A stretch of 16,328 nt of DNA from positions 1 to 16,328 of the forward strand of contig USAB01000036.1 of the NCBI GenBank assembly GCA_900552585.1. Direction: 5' to 3'. This stretch comes from an uncultured Coriobacteriaceae bacterium. Its GTDB lineage: Bacteria > Actinomycetota > Coriobacteriia > Coriobacteriales > Eggerthellaceae. Shown here in pieces: positions 1 through 7,540 of the stretch. A model generated the notes under the pieces. The model did no database searches, had not been told where the DNA came from, and saw nothing but the letters and a program-made list of their open reading frames with translations. Each line of letters opens with the position of its first letter. Positions within the stretch are counted from its first letter, which is position 1. A program made the translations under genes and the position numbers.

Positions 1-168
1 CCGGCCGCCACGGAAGACTCGGCCCAGGAGACTGCTGCCGAGATTGCAGCCGCCGCCTCGGCCGTGGCAGATGCCGCCGTCGAGGCCGTCAATGCGCTGG
101 CGGACCGTCCGCAAAGCGCCGATCATCCCGCGAATCCGAACCCTCCCGCACCGCAGAAAGGCACGCCC
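1..168 (+). other. Coding-like open frame continuous with the aminotransferase, partial at left edge
   Basis: Reading from base 1, there is no stop codon before the aminotransferase start at 169, and the frame is the same. The 56 codons give an Ala/Glu-rich helical stretch followed by a Pro/Asn-rich linker, and roughly 70% of them end in G or C, as in real genes of this window. A GTG at 64 could act as a start. It may be an N-terminal extension or upstream domain fused to the aminotransferase, or simply an in-frame open stretch. The family core needs none of it, and a good ribosome binding site lies just before the ATG at 169. What lies left of the window would decide. Confidence 0.45.
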
Positions 169-1383
169 ATGCGCGAATTCAAGAAGTCCTCGAAACTCGA
201 TAACGTCCTGTACGATGTCCGCGGCCCCGTTGTGGACGAGGCGAACCGCATGGAGGAGGCGGGCACGCACGTACTGAAGCTGAACATCGGCAACCCCGCG
301 CCGTTCGGATTCCGCACGCCGGACGAAGTCATCTACGACATGAAGCGCCAACTGACGGAATGCGAGGGCTATTCGCCTTCGAAAGGCCTGTTCAGCGCCC
401 GCAAGGCCATCATGCAATACGCGCAGACGAAGCACATCCCAAACGTGACGATGGAAGATATCTACACCGGCAACGGCGCAAGCGAGCTTATCAATATCTG
501 CATGTCCGCACTCCTGGATAGCGGCGACGAGATTTTGATACCCAGCCCGGACTACCCGCTATGGACGGCGTGCGCCACGCTCGCGGGCGGCACGCCCGTG
601 CATTACATCTGCGACGAGCAAGCTGAATGGTATCCCGACATGGACGACATCCGCAGCAAGATAACGCCGCGCACGAAGGCCATTGTCATCATCAACCCGA
701 ACAACCCCACCGGCGCGCTGTATCCGCGCGAGGTGCTGCAGGAGATCGTCGACATCGCCCGCGAGAACCAGCTGATTATCTTCTCGGACGAGATCTACGA
801 CCGGCTGGTCATGGACGGCGAAGAGCACGTTTCCATCGCCTCGCTGGCTCCCGACCTGTTCTGCGTCACCTTCAGCGGCCTGTCGAAGTCGCACATGATC
901 GCCGGCTTCCGCATCGGCTGGATGATCCTGTCCGGCAACAAGCGCATTGCCAAGGATTACATGTTGGGCATCAACATGCTGTCCAACATGCGCCTGTGCT
1001 CGAATGTGCCGGCACAGTCCATCGTGCAAACCGCCTTGGGCGGGCATCAATCCGTGAACGACTACATCAAACCGGGCGGACGCGTGTACGAGCAGCGCGA
1101 GTACGTGTATAACGCGCTGAACGACATCCCGGGCATCAGCGTCGTGAAGCCGAAGGCGGCGTTCTACATATTCCCGAAGATCGACGCGAAGCGCTTCAAC
1201 ATCACGAACGACGAGCAGTTCGCCCTGGACCTGCTGAAAGACAAGAAGATCCTGATCGTGCAGGGTTCCGGCTTCAACTGGCACGAGCCCGACCACTTCC
1301 GCGTGGTGTACCTGCCGCGCATCGAGGTGCTGACGGAGTGCATGGACAAGCTGCGGGATTTCCTGAGCTACTACCGCCAGTAA
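169..1383 (+). CDS. alaA: Alanine-type aminotransferase (AlaA family, PLP-dependent)
   Basis: Cytosolic fold-type I aminotransferase, expected to interconvert pyruvate plus glutamate with alanine plus 2-oxoglutarate. From the ATG at 169 it is 404 residues, close to E. coli AlaA as I remember it (about 405), and it matches that protein from the first residues (KSSKLDNV, then VLKLNIGNPAPFGF). Visible active-site elements are NPNNPTG at 176-182, the cofactor aspartate D207 and Y210 in SDEIYDRL, the Schiff-base lysine K240 in SGLSKSH, and the substrate-carboxylate arginine R378 in DHFRVVYLPR. The start was chosen because AGAAAGG (155-161) sits 7 bases upstream and the homology begins there, although the frame stays open to the window edge. 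A terminator follows at 1443. Exact substrate preference is inferred from the family. Confidence 0.9.
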   Translation: MREFKKSSKLDNVLYDVRGPVVDEANRMEEAGTHVLKLNIGNPAPFGFRTPDEVIYDMKRQLTECEGYSPSKGLFSARKAIMQYAQTKHIPNVTMEDIYTGNGASELINICMSALLDSGDEILIPSPDYPLWTACATLAGGTPVHYICDEQAEWYPDMDDIRSKITPRTKAIVIINPNNPTGALYPREVLQEIVDIARENQLIIFSDEIYDRLVMDGEEHVSIASLAPDLFCVTFSGLSKSHMIAGFRIGWMILSGNKRIAKDYMLGINMLSNMRLCSNVPAQSIVQTALGGHQSVNDYIKPGGRVYEQREYVYNALNDIPGISVVKPKAAFYIFPKIDAKRFNITNDEQFALDLLKDKKILIVQGSGFNWHEPDHFRVVYLPRIEVLTECMDKLRDFLSYYRQ

Positions 1384-1442
1384 CCGCTACGGTAACGCAT
1401 GCGGCACGCACGCCGCACCAGCGCCTGCAGCACGCGGGCCGC

Positions 1443-1480
1443 GGGGCACGGGAAGGAAACGACCTGTGCCCCTTTTCTGT
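1443..1480 (+). terminator. Rho-independent terminator after the aminotransferase gene
   Basis: A 10-bp stem pairs 1443-1452 (GGGGCACGGG) with 1463-1472 (CCTGTGCCCC), including one G-U pair. The loop is 10 bases, and the run TTTTCTGT follows from 1473. It lies 60 bases after the aminotransferase stop and ahead of the ribosome binding site of the next gene. Confidence 0.75.
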
Positions 1481-1609
1481 GTTGTGCAGCCGCTTCCAGG
1501 GATTATGGAGAAGCATTTGAAGCCCGATTGAATCGTTCAGCCTGTTTTGGGGCGGCATCCGAGCATCGGGGACAGACAGATAACCCGAACGGAAAGGAGC
1601 CGATCTACC

Positions 1610-1885
1610 ATGAACAGACACCATGACTACCTTTCAGCGCTGATCTCGATCGGCATCGGCACTGCTGCCTTCCTCATCCTGACCACTTTGGCGACGTATG
1701 GCCCGCTGGACGGAGAGTATGTCGATGCCGCGCTGTTCGCCGCATTCATGCTGTCGGCCAACTTGGCCGCAGCCTATGCCGCGCGCCGGATGCCGCGGGA
1801 TGCTACCCAAGCACGCGCCGCAGCACGTCCACCAGCGCATCCACGGCCGACGGCTGCGTGGCCCAGCTGGTGGCGAAGCGGATGA
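1610..1885 (+). CDS. Small two-helix membrane protein, unknown function
   Basis: I do not recognise this 91-residue protein. It has a short His-containing N-terminus, two hydrophobic segments (about residues 8-28 and 38-57) separated by an acidic loop, then Arg-Arg and a low-complexity Ala/Pro/Arg/Trp tail. AAAGGAG (1593-1599) lies 10 bases before the ATG and supports the start. The last 27 residues, from about residue 65, are encoded opposite the end of the convergent threonine-aldolase-type gene. That tail does not look like conserved protein and may have been gained when an earlier stop was lost. It is probably transcribed on its own, since a terminator separates it from the aminotransferase. 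Confidence 0.6.
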   Translation: MNRHHDYLSALISIGIGTAAFLILTTLATYGPLDGEYVDAALFAAFMLSANLAAAYAARRMPRDATQARAAARPPAHPRPTAAWPSWWRSG

Positions 1886-2861
1886 CCGTATGGGATTCAT
1901 CGGGCTTCTCCCAGAAGCAGTACACCACGTGCTTGCGCAGCTCCGGCAGCACGGCGTCCTCCACCACGGCGAACACCTGGTTCGTGGGGGCGTCGTAGAG
2001 CAGCGGAATGTTCAGCTGCCGCAGCTCGTTGCGGATGCGGTTCGCGGCCTTGTTCGCCGATGCCCCGATCCGGCCGTACAGCCCCGTGCGGAACAGCTCC
2101 GCGAATTGGATGCCCAGCAAGCGGCCCTTCGCCAGCAAGGCGCCGTGCTGCTTGATGATAGTGAAGAAATGCGGAATGGTATTCGGCTTCGGAATGACCA
2201 CGGCCTCGCCGAATAGCGTGCCGCACTTCGTGCCGCCGATGTAGAACGCATCGCAGAGGCGGGCCAGGTCGACCAGCGTCACAGCGTTTTCCGGTGCGGC
2301 GAGCGCATAAGCCAGGCGGGCGCCGTCCACGTAGAGCTTCGTCCCGTGCACGCTGCAGACGGCGGCGATGTCTTCCAGCTCCTTCAGCGAATACAGCGTG
2401 CCGTATTCCGTGGGCTGGGACAGGTACACCACGCCGGGCATGACCATGTGATTGCAGCTCTCGTCGTTCTCCCAGCTGGAGATGCAACCTTCCACAGCGT
2501 CGGCCGAAAGCTTGCCCATCACGCCGGGAAGCTCTATCACCTTATGGCCGCCGAATTCGATGGCGCCGGCCTCGTGCATGCTGACATGACCGGTATTCGC
2601 CGCCACAACGCCCTGGTAGGAAGCAAGCAGGCCGTCCAGCACCGTCGCATTCGTCTGTGTTCCGCCGATGAGGAAATGGACCTCGGCTTCGGGGCAGCTG
2701 CACGCATCCCGGATAAGCGACCGCGCCTCTTCGCAATAGTCGTCCGTGCCGTAGCCGAGCGTCTGATCCATGTTCGTCTCGGCCAAGCGCGCCATGATTA
2801 CCGGATGCGCGCCCTCCTGGTAATCGCACTCGAAATACAACGGCTTCTCTGCTGCGCCCAT
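1803..2861 (-). CDS. Threonine aldolase-type beta-eliminating lyase (PLP)
   Basis: Fold-type I PLP enzyme of the Beta_elim_lyase family, 352 residues from the ATG at 2861. Family members cleave L-threonine or L-allo-threonine to glycine and acetaldehyde; the exact amino-acid substrate here is not proven. It begins YFECDYQEGAHP and contains LGYGTDDYCEEA, the GGTQTN phosphate-binding region near 66-71, H92 and H96 in the cofactor-stacking region, D179 in LYVDGARLA, and the Schiff-base lysine K212 in YIGGTKCG. The form with GGTK before the glycine-rich turn is typical of the group annotated as threonine aldolase-family or low-specificity aldolase in anaerobes. The frame is open for 47 codons upstream, but the start at 2861 has AAGGGGGG just ahead and matches the family N-terminus. 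It is convergent with the small membrane protein gene, which it overlaps by 83 bases. Confidence 0.88.
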   Translation of the reverse strand: MGAAEKPLYFECDYQEGAHPVIMARLAETNMDQTLGYGTDDYCEEARSLIRDACSCPEAEVHFLIGGTQTNATVLDGLLASYQGVVAANTGHVSMHEAGAIEFGGHKVIELPGVMGKLSADAVEGCISSWENDESCNHMVMPGVVYLSQPTEYGTLYSLKELEDIAAVCSVHGTKLYVDGARLAYALAAPENAVTLVDLARLCDAFYIGGTKCGTLFGEAVVIPKPNTIPHFFTIIKQHGALLAKGRLLGIQFAELFRTGLYGRIGASANKAANRIRNELRQLNIPLLYDAPTNQVFAVVEDAVLPELRKHVVYCFWEKPDESHTVIRFATSWATQPSAVDALVDVLRRVLG

Positions 2862-3160
2862 ATGCCCCCCTTGCCACGCTCCCGAAAGAGCCCACTCGAA
2901 CCAGACTGTTGCCGACGAACGCCACGAAGAGAACGCGCCCTTGTCCGGCGCCCGCCCCGCCGCATACCGCAACCGCCTATCAATAGGTAACGATGTATGC
3001 AACGAGCACTATATCATCATGCCCGAACGCTCTGCTCATCAGCGTATATTCCCGCTTGCACGGATTCGCGCTGCAAGGTGTATCGTTCGAAGCGGAACAT
3101 TCGCAAGCCAATCGGCGCATGGCATTCCCCGTCGGTTGGCACCAGACGAAGGAGCACGCT
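2862..3160. promoter_or_regulatory. Divergent intergenic region with a 12-bp inverted repeat
   Basis: About 300 bases separate the divergent lyase and flavodoxin genes and should hold both promoters. The only clear element is CCTATCAATAGG at 2976-2987, with 5-base arms around a 2-base centre, which looks like a small operator. I see no -35/-10 pair matching consensus well on either strand; TTGCAC...TGTATC (17-base spacer) around 3056-3084 is a weak candidate for the flavodoxin. No convincing gene lies here. Confidence 0.35.
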
Positions 3161-3640
3161 ATGACGAAAGCATTGGTTGCGTATTTCTCCGCATCGCACG
3201 GCAAGGTGACGGAAGCCGTGGCAAAGAAACTGGCCGCCGCAACGGACGCCGACCTTTTTGCGATAGAGCCCGAAACACCCTACTCGCCCGCGGATCTGAA
3301 TTGGAACAACGCGAATTCCCGCAGCACAAAGGAAAGCAACGACCCGAACAGCCGCCCCGCCCTGAAGAACCCGGTGCCGGACCTTTCCGCCTATAACACG
3401 GTGTACGTGGGCTTTCCCATCTGGTGGTACCGCGAACCGCGCATCATCGACACGTTCCTGGAAGCGGGCAACTTCGCCGGCAAGACCATCATCCCGTTCG
3501 CTACCAGCGGCAGCAGCCAGATGGGCAACACCGGCGAACTGATGCAGAAGATCGTTCCCGCCGCAAACGTGAAACAGGGCACGCGCTTCCCCGCCAGTGT
3601 GACGGAGGAAGAACTGGGAAACTGGGCGGCCCAGCAATAG
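3161..3640 (+). CDS. Flavodoxin (short-chain, FMN-binding)
   Basis: Soluble FMN protein of 159 residues that shuttles low-potential electrons between redox enzymes. The start at 3161 has GAAGGAG (3148-3154) 6 bases upstream, and the family N-terminus LVAYFSASHG follows. The FMN phosphate loop is S10-A-S-H-G-K-V-T, a variant of the usual (S/T)xTGxT. YSPADLNW (41-48), SRPAL (64-68), the aromatic FMN-stacking region GFPIWWYREPRIIDTFLE (84-101) and the glycine-rich IPFATSGSSQMGN (111-123) are all typical of the Flavodoxin_4-type proteins of anaerobes. The NTF2-like gene follows 79 bases downstream on the same strand and is probably cotranscribed. The redox partner is not identifiable from this window. 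Confidence 0.9.
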   Translation: MTKALVAYFSASHGKVTEAVAKKLAAATDADLFAIEPETPYSPADLNWNNANSRSTKESNDPNSRPALKNPVPDLSAYNTVYVGFPIWWYREPRIIDTFLEAGNFAGKTIIPFATSGSSQMGNTGELMQKIVPAANVKQGTRFPASVTEEELGNWAAQQ

Positions 3641-3719
3641 CCGTTCGGAAATGCCGCCTGCCGGTGCACGTTCCCTGCGGCAAGCGGCAACCGCCGCAGG
3701 ATGAAGGAGGAGCAGCTGA

Positions 3720-4091
3720 ATGGAAGCCCCGTACGAAAAGGACAAGCCGCTGTTGAGGCGGCTCTGCTGCAGCGCGCTTGCCGCTGCCGAACAAGGCGAT
3801 GCCGAATCGCTTCGCGCCTATCTCACCGACGATTGCACGTTCCACCTGCCAAACGGGAACGCGCTCTCGAAACAGGAATTCCTGGCAGCCGTGGCAAATG
3901 GCGGGATGCACATTGCCGGCATCGCGCATCCCGCCGTGGACGTGCGCATTTCATTCGATGGAAGCCAAGCGCAAATCACGTGCCGGACGGATGCGGAAGA
4001 ATCCGGTACCGATGCGTTGCAGCTGGAAATTGCTGCTGCGAAGCGGGAGGGCTCCTGGCGCGCCACGGCCGTTCACGTAGCCGCACGCTAG
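3720..4091 (+). CDS. NTF2/SnoaL-like small protein
   Basis: 123-residue soluble protein with the sequence pattern of the NTF2-like superfamily: two N-terminal helices (SALAAAEQGDAESLRAYL), a conserved TDDCTFHLPNG turn leading into the strand region (about 35-46), KQEFLAAVANG helix, then strands ending in SWRATAVHV. Such proteins are cone-shaped dimers whose cavity may bind small ligands or act as isomerases or hydrolases; no specific catalytic role can be read here. AAGGAGG (3704-3710) lies 9 bases before the ATG. It follows the flavodoxin gene closely, suggesting one transcript, though a functional link is only inference. Confidence 0.7.
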   Translation: MEAPYEKDKPLLRRLCCSALAAAEQGDAESLRAYLTDDCTFHLPNGNALSKQEFLAAVANGGMHIAGIAHPAVDVRISFDGSQAQITCRTDAEESGTDALQLEIAAAKREGSWRATAVHVAAR

Positions 4092-4157
4092 GCACGCAGG
4101 GCGCCCCGTTGCCGTCGGGAAATCGGGCCGGCGGACGAAAGCGACGCGGGCTAACAA

Positions 4158-4207
4158 CCGGTACGCGTCGTATGCCCGAAGAGCGCGAGACGCCGGTACG
4201 CGTCGTA
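4158..4207. repeat. Two 15-bp direct repeats with internal inverted symmetry
   Basis: CCGGTACGCGTCGTA occurs exactly at 4158-4172 and again at 4193-4207, starts 35 bases apart, in the short space between two convergent genes. Each copy contains the inverted repeat TACG-CGT-CGTA, extended to GTACG-CGT-CGTAC in the second copy, so each could form a small hairpin in RNA. There is no T-run, so it is not a standard terminator. Confidence 0.6.
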
Positions 4208-4211
4208 CGTC

Positions 4212-5651
4212 CTATGCGGCCTGTGCCTGGTCGGCGGCATCGCGCGGCGACGGATACTGCTTGCGCAGGTCGTCTTCCTTCCTCTCCAAGCGGTTGCGCA
4301 CCAGCAGGTACGCCACAATCATGGCCACGCCCGTGACGATCCACGTGATGGGAAAGATGTAGATCAGCATCTCGTATGTCCCCACCAGCGGGAACACGAA
4401 GAACACCCACAGCACGCGCAGGATGCACGTGCCAAAGATGGTGATTACGGCCGGGAGCGTGGACCACTGCATGCCGCGCAGCGAGCCGGCCGAGATCTCA
4501 TACGTCGAGGGAAGGCATTCCAGCAACTCAACGTTCCACATGCGGATCATGCCGAACGAGATGGCGACTGCGTTGCCGGTGAACAGGCCCAGCCAGAATT
4601 CGCCGAATGCCACGAACACGGCGCTCACGCAGATATCCAGCGCGAAGCTGCACGCCATGCAGATCCACCAGATGCGCCGGCAGCGCTGCATATTGCGCGC
4701 CGCATAGTTCTGGCTCGTGAACGTGACGGCCGCCTGCGCGAACGAAGCCGTGATGAAGTACGTGAAGCACTCGTAGTTGATGCCGGCGGCGGAACCGGCA
4801 ATGGCCTCGGCGCCGAATCCGTTGATGGCACCCTGGATGGTCAGGTTCGAGATGGCGAACACCGCACCCTGCACGCCGGCGGGCACGCCGATCTTCAGCA
4901 CCACCATCAGCGGCTCGCGCACGATGCGCAGTCCGCGTGGTTTGAAGCGCAGCGCCCCGTCCTCATGCATCAGCAGGTAGACGATGATGAACCCGGCCGC
5001 CGCGTACGAGATCACCGTCCCCAGCGCGATGCCCACCACGCCCCAGTGCAGCACGCTGACGAACACCAGATCCAGGGCGAAATTCAGAAAGCAGGCCACG
5101 GCCAGCGCATACAGCGGACGCTGGGAGTCGCCTTTGCTGCGCAGGATGGCCGAACCGAAGTTATAGAGCATCATGAACGGCATGCTGCAGAAGTACACCT
5201 GCAGGTATACGGTGCCGATGCCGATGATGCTATCCGGCGTGGATAGCAGGCGCAAGGCGGGCTCGGATACGAAGAATCCCAGCGCCACCAGCATGATGCC
5301 GCTGGCGACGGCCACCGCCATGACGGTATGGACGGCGTCGTCCAGCTTCTGCCGCTCCTTCAGCGCGATGCCCGATGCGATGACCACGTTCGCGCCCACG
5401 GAAAGACCCACGAACAGGCTGACGAGCAGGTTGATAAGCGGGCCCGTGGCGCCAATGCCGGCCAGCGCATCGTTGCCCACCAGCTGCCCGGCCACGGCAG
5501 AGTCCACGGAGTTGAACAGCTGCTGCAGCACGCTGGTCACCGCCAGCGGCAATGCGAATGCCATGATCTTGCCCAGCAGGGGGCCGTGGAGCATATCTAT
5601 CTCATGCGTCCGCGAACGGGTGGCGGGGCGCCCGTGCGGATTCGCTGACAT
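4212..5651 (-). CDS. MATE family multidrug/cation efflux transporter
   Basis: Inner-membrane antiporter of 479 residues with about 12 hydrophobic helices in two homologous halves, expected to export drugs, metabolites or toxins using a Na+ or H+ gradient. The N-terminal signature HGPLLGKIMAFALPLAVTSV followed by LQQLFNSVDSAVAG, and then GPLINLLVSLFVGLSVGANVV, is diagnostic of the MatE fold. The second half has VPAGVQGAVFAISNLTIQGAINGFG and the ...FVTSQN-like segment FTSQNYAARN. A Lys/Glu/Arg-rich cytoplasmic tail ends the protein. The ATG at 5651 has no strong ribosome binding site; residue M20 (5594) is an alternative start just before the conserved region. Substrate cannot be inferred. It is divergent from the kinase-like fusion gene. 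Confidence 0.92.
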   Translation of the reverse strand: MSANPHGRPATRSRTHEIDMLHGPLLGKIMAFALPLAVTSVLQQLFNSVDSAVAGQLVGNDALAGIGATGPLINLLVSLFVGLSVGANVVIASGIALKERQKLDDAVHTVMAVAVASGIMLVALGFFVSEPALRLLSTPDSIIGIGTVYLQVYFCSMPFMMLYNFGSAILRSKGDSQRPLYALAVACFLNFALDLVFVSVLHWGVVGIALGTVISYAAAGFIIVYLLMHEDGALRFKPRGLRIVREPLMVVLKIGVPAGVQGAVFAISNLTIQGAINGFGAEAIAGSAAGINYECFTYFITASFAQAAVTFTSQNYAARNMQRCRRIWWICMACSFALDICVSAVFVAFGEFWLGLFTGNAVAISFGMIRMWNVELLECLPSTYEISAGSLRGMQWSTLPAVITIFGTCILRVLWVFFVFPLVGTYEMLIYIFPITWIVTGVAMIVAYLLVRNRLERKEDDLRKQYPSPRDAADQAQAA

Positions 5652-6108
5652 ATGAATCGACGTAAGCTATCGCCTCTGACTTGCCTTTGAATTTCGGTGG
5701 TGGCAACAAGCGCGCCTGCCCCCGATGCCGGCAGAAGGCAGCAGCCTCCGGACGCACCGGACGCTTTCGGTCCGCTGTCGCACATTTTTTTGCATCCGTG
5801 ATGCTACACCCCGCCCGCCGGCAACGTGGTTTCGAGTTTGTTTCTATATGGAATGACCACGCAGAAATTACGAGGGGAAGCACGGTATTCAACCGACGCA
5901 TACCGTCTAGGCTCCGAAACCACGCCGCAAAATACCAGCGAAAGTATGAATATCCGCTGCTCATCGCACATTTCACACTAATATGGAAGGTTGGCGGGCA
6001 GCACAAGACGACGGCCTTCCGGATACGGGAATCGCCTCCGCAAAACGGCCGCGCCCACTCTTCGCCAACAATGCAACCTGGTCTATAGACCGGCAGAAAG
6101 GAGACCCG
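5652..6108. other. 457-base divergent intergenic region
   Basis: This region is visibly A+T-richer than its surroundings and should carry the promoters of the MATE gene and the membrane-kinase fusion. I see a T7 run (5785-5791) next to GCATC-CGT-GATGC (5792-5804), and an inverted repeat ACGGTAT (5882-5888) / ATACCGT (5900-5906) with an 11-base spacer, which could be an operator. Long frames are open on both strands (about 5602-6006 minus and 5681-6088 plus), but their products are low-complexity and have no supported start, so I do not call genes. Confidence 0.4.
6080..6091. promoter_or_regulatory. Perfect 12-bp palindrome before the ribosome binding site
   Basis: GGTCTATAGACC is a perfect palindrome ending 4 bases before GAAAGGAG, the ribosome binding site of the gene starting at 6109. 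It contains a -10-like TATAGA. It could be a regulator binding site or part of a promoter giving a very short leader; no protein is identified. Confidence 0.35.
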
Positions 6109-7497
6109 ATGCCTGAAGGACGGTCACGGAACGGCAAGCGAGGCGATATGCCCTGGGGCGAGCGGATAAAACGCTACGCGATCTGCTTCCTGGGCATCTT
6201 CTGCATCTCGTTCGGCGTGGCCCTGTTCACGAAATCCGGCACGGGCACTTCGGCCATCTCCGTCATTCCCTACACGCTCTCGCTTGTCCTGACGCAGCTT
6301 TCGTACGGCACGTGGGTAGCCCTGTTCAACATGGCGCTGGCACTTGCGCAAGCCGTCATGCTCCGACGCAATACGGACTGGTTCGACATCATCCAGCAGC
6401 TGGTGTTCGCCACCGTGTTCGGCTCCATCGTGGACCTGTCCATGTGGATCCTTACGAACTTCAACCCCACGGTGTACTGGCAGTGCTTCCTGACCATGCT
6501 CGTCAGCGTGCCCGTCCTGGCGCTGGGAGCGTACCTGACGCTCATCAGCCGCGTGGGCATCATGGCCGGCGACGGATTCGCCCGCACCATATCCCAGCTC
6601 ACGGGCAAGGAATTCGCCATGATCCGCGTTATCTCGGACTCCACCATGGCGGTCACCGCCATGGTCATGTGCCTGGCATTCTGGGGGCAGCTCATCACCG
6701 TCCGCGAGGGAACCATCTGCGCCGCGCTCTTCACCGGCACCGTGGTGGGTTGGTACAGCAAGCATCTGAAGCGCTTCGAGTACGCGCTGCTGCCGAACAA
6801 CCGCGCGCAGGATCAAGCGACCAAAGCGCAGGCTCCGGTGCCTGCGCAGAACTTCGTGGTCACCATCAGCCGCGAATACGGCAGCGGCGGGCGCAAGATT
6901 GGCCGCATGATTGCGGATGAGCTGAACGTGCCGTTCTACGATTCCGAGATCATCAACCGCCTGGCCGTCGAAGAGGGCTTCGACCCCACGTACGTGCAGG
7001 ACAACGACCAGCGCATACGCAGCTCGGCACGCGAAGCGTTCTACCGCTTCTACGCCGGTGCCGTACCCGACTCCGAGATGCCGAAGGTCGAGCAACTCTA
7101 CCATGCCGAACAGCGCGTAATCAAGAGGCTTGCCGCGCAGGGCAGCTGCGTCATCGTGGGGCGTCTGTCGAATTATATCCTGCGCGATCACAAGAACCGG
7201 CTGGATTTGTTCATCCGCGCGAACATGCCTGATAAGATAACGCACGTCAGGGAACGTGAAGGCCTGAGCGCGGTCGCCGCGAAGACGAAGATCCAGAAAG
7301 TGGAGCACGACCGCACCGAGCATTGCCGCTATTTCACACATCGCGAATGGGGCGACTCACGCAGCTACGACGTATCTGTGAATACCAGCAGATACGGCAT
7401 CAAAAAGACTGGTGACATGCTTGCGCACCTGGCTGCCGCCGCCCGCGACGCGGCGGCGGATGAAGCACCCGCCGCCGAAAAGGAGGCCGCACGATGA
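6109..7497 (+). CDS. YczE-like membrane domain fused to cytidylate-kinase-like domain
   Basis: 462 residues in two parts. Residues about 20-220 hold six hydrophobic segments with YczE/YitT-type features (GIFCISFGVALFTKSGTGTSAI near 29-50; VGIMAGDGFARTISQLTGKEF near 149-169). After a Gln/Ala/Pro linker (about 230-247), residues 248-440 match the cytidylate-kinase-like family: VTISREYGSGGRKIG with a glycine-rich phosphate loop at 258-265, YDSEIINRLAVEEG, GRLSNYIL (351-358), and the lid-like TKIQKVEHDR followed by TEHCRYFT (393-410). This family is related to CMP kinase, but its substrate is not established. The fusion would place the kinase-like domain on the cytoplasmic face of the membrane. 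GAAAGGAG at 6096-6103, 5 bases before the ATG, fixes the start over an upstream ATG at 5983. The tail is Ala/Glu-rich. A strong terminator follows. Confidence 0.85.
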   Translation: MPEGRSRNGKRGDMPWGERIKRYAICFLGIFCISFGVALFTKSGTGTSAISVIPYTLSLVLTQLSYGTWVALFNMALALAQAVMLRRNTDWFDIIQQLVFATVFGSIVDLSMWILTNFNPTVYWQCFLTMLVSVPVLALGAYLTLISRVGIMAGDGFARTISQLTGKEFAMIRVISDSTMAVTAMVMCLAFWGQLITVREGTICAALFTGTVVGWYSKHLKRFEYALLPNNRAQDQATKAQAPVPAQNFVVTISREYGSGGRKIGRMIADELNVPFYDSEIINRLAVEEGFDPTYVQDNDQRIRSSAREAFYRFYAGAVPDSEMPKVEQLYHAEQRVIKRLAAQGSCVIVGRLSNYILRDHKNRLDLFIRANMPDKITHVREREGLSAVAAKTKIQKVEHDRTEHCRYFTHREWGDSRSYDVSVNTSRYGIKKTGDMLAHLAAAARDAAADEAPAAEKEAAR

Positions 7498-7498
7498 C

Positions 7499-7528
7499 CG
7501 CGTACGGGCCTGAAAACCAACGCGTACG
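7499..7528. repeat. Paired CGCGTACG repeats between stop codon and terminator
   Basis: CGCGTACG appears at 7499-7506 and 7521-7528, 22 bases apart, directly after the fusion gene. Each contains the palindrome CGTACG. The vocabulary resembles the repeat at 4158-4207 (ACGCGT/CGTACG next to CCGG), so they may be relics of one small intergenic element. Confidence 0.35.
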
Positions 7529-7540
7529 AACCGGACATAT

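Noticed and set aside
559..1296. Long minus-strand open frame opposite the aminotransferase
   Set aside because: It mirrors the third-position GC bias of the real gene; the translation is rich in His, Val, Asp and Arg with no domain, and it has no ribosome binding site.
5602..6088. Opposing 134- and 135-codon frames in the MATE/kinase-fusion gap
   Set aside because: Both overlap real genes or their leaders, have no ribosome binding site and show no domain-like sequence.
6124..7341. 405-codon minus-strand frame opposite the kinase fusion
   Set aside because: An antisense shadow: the product is low-complexity His/Asp/Arg/Val without motifs, while the plus strand shows two clear domains.
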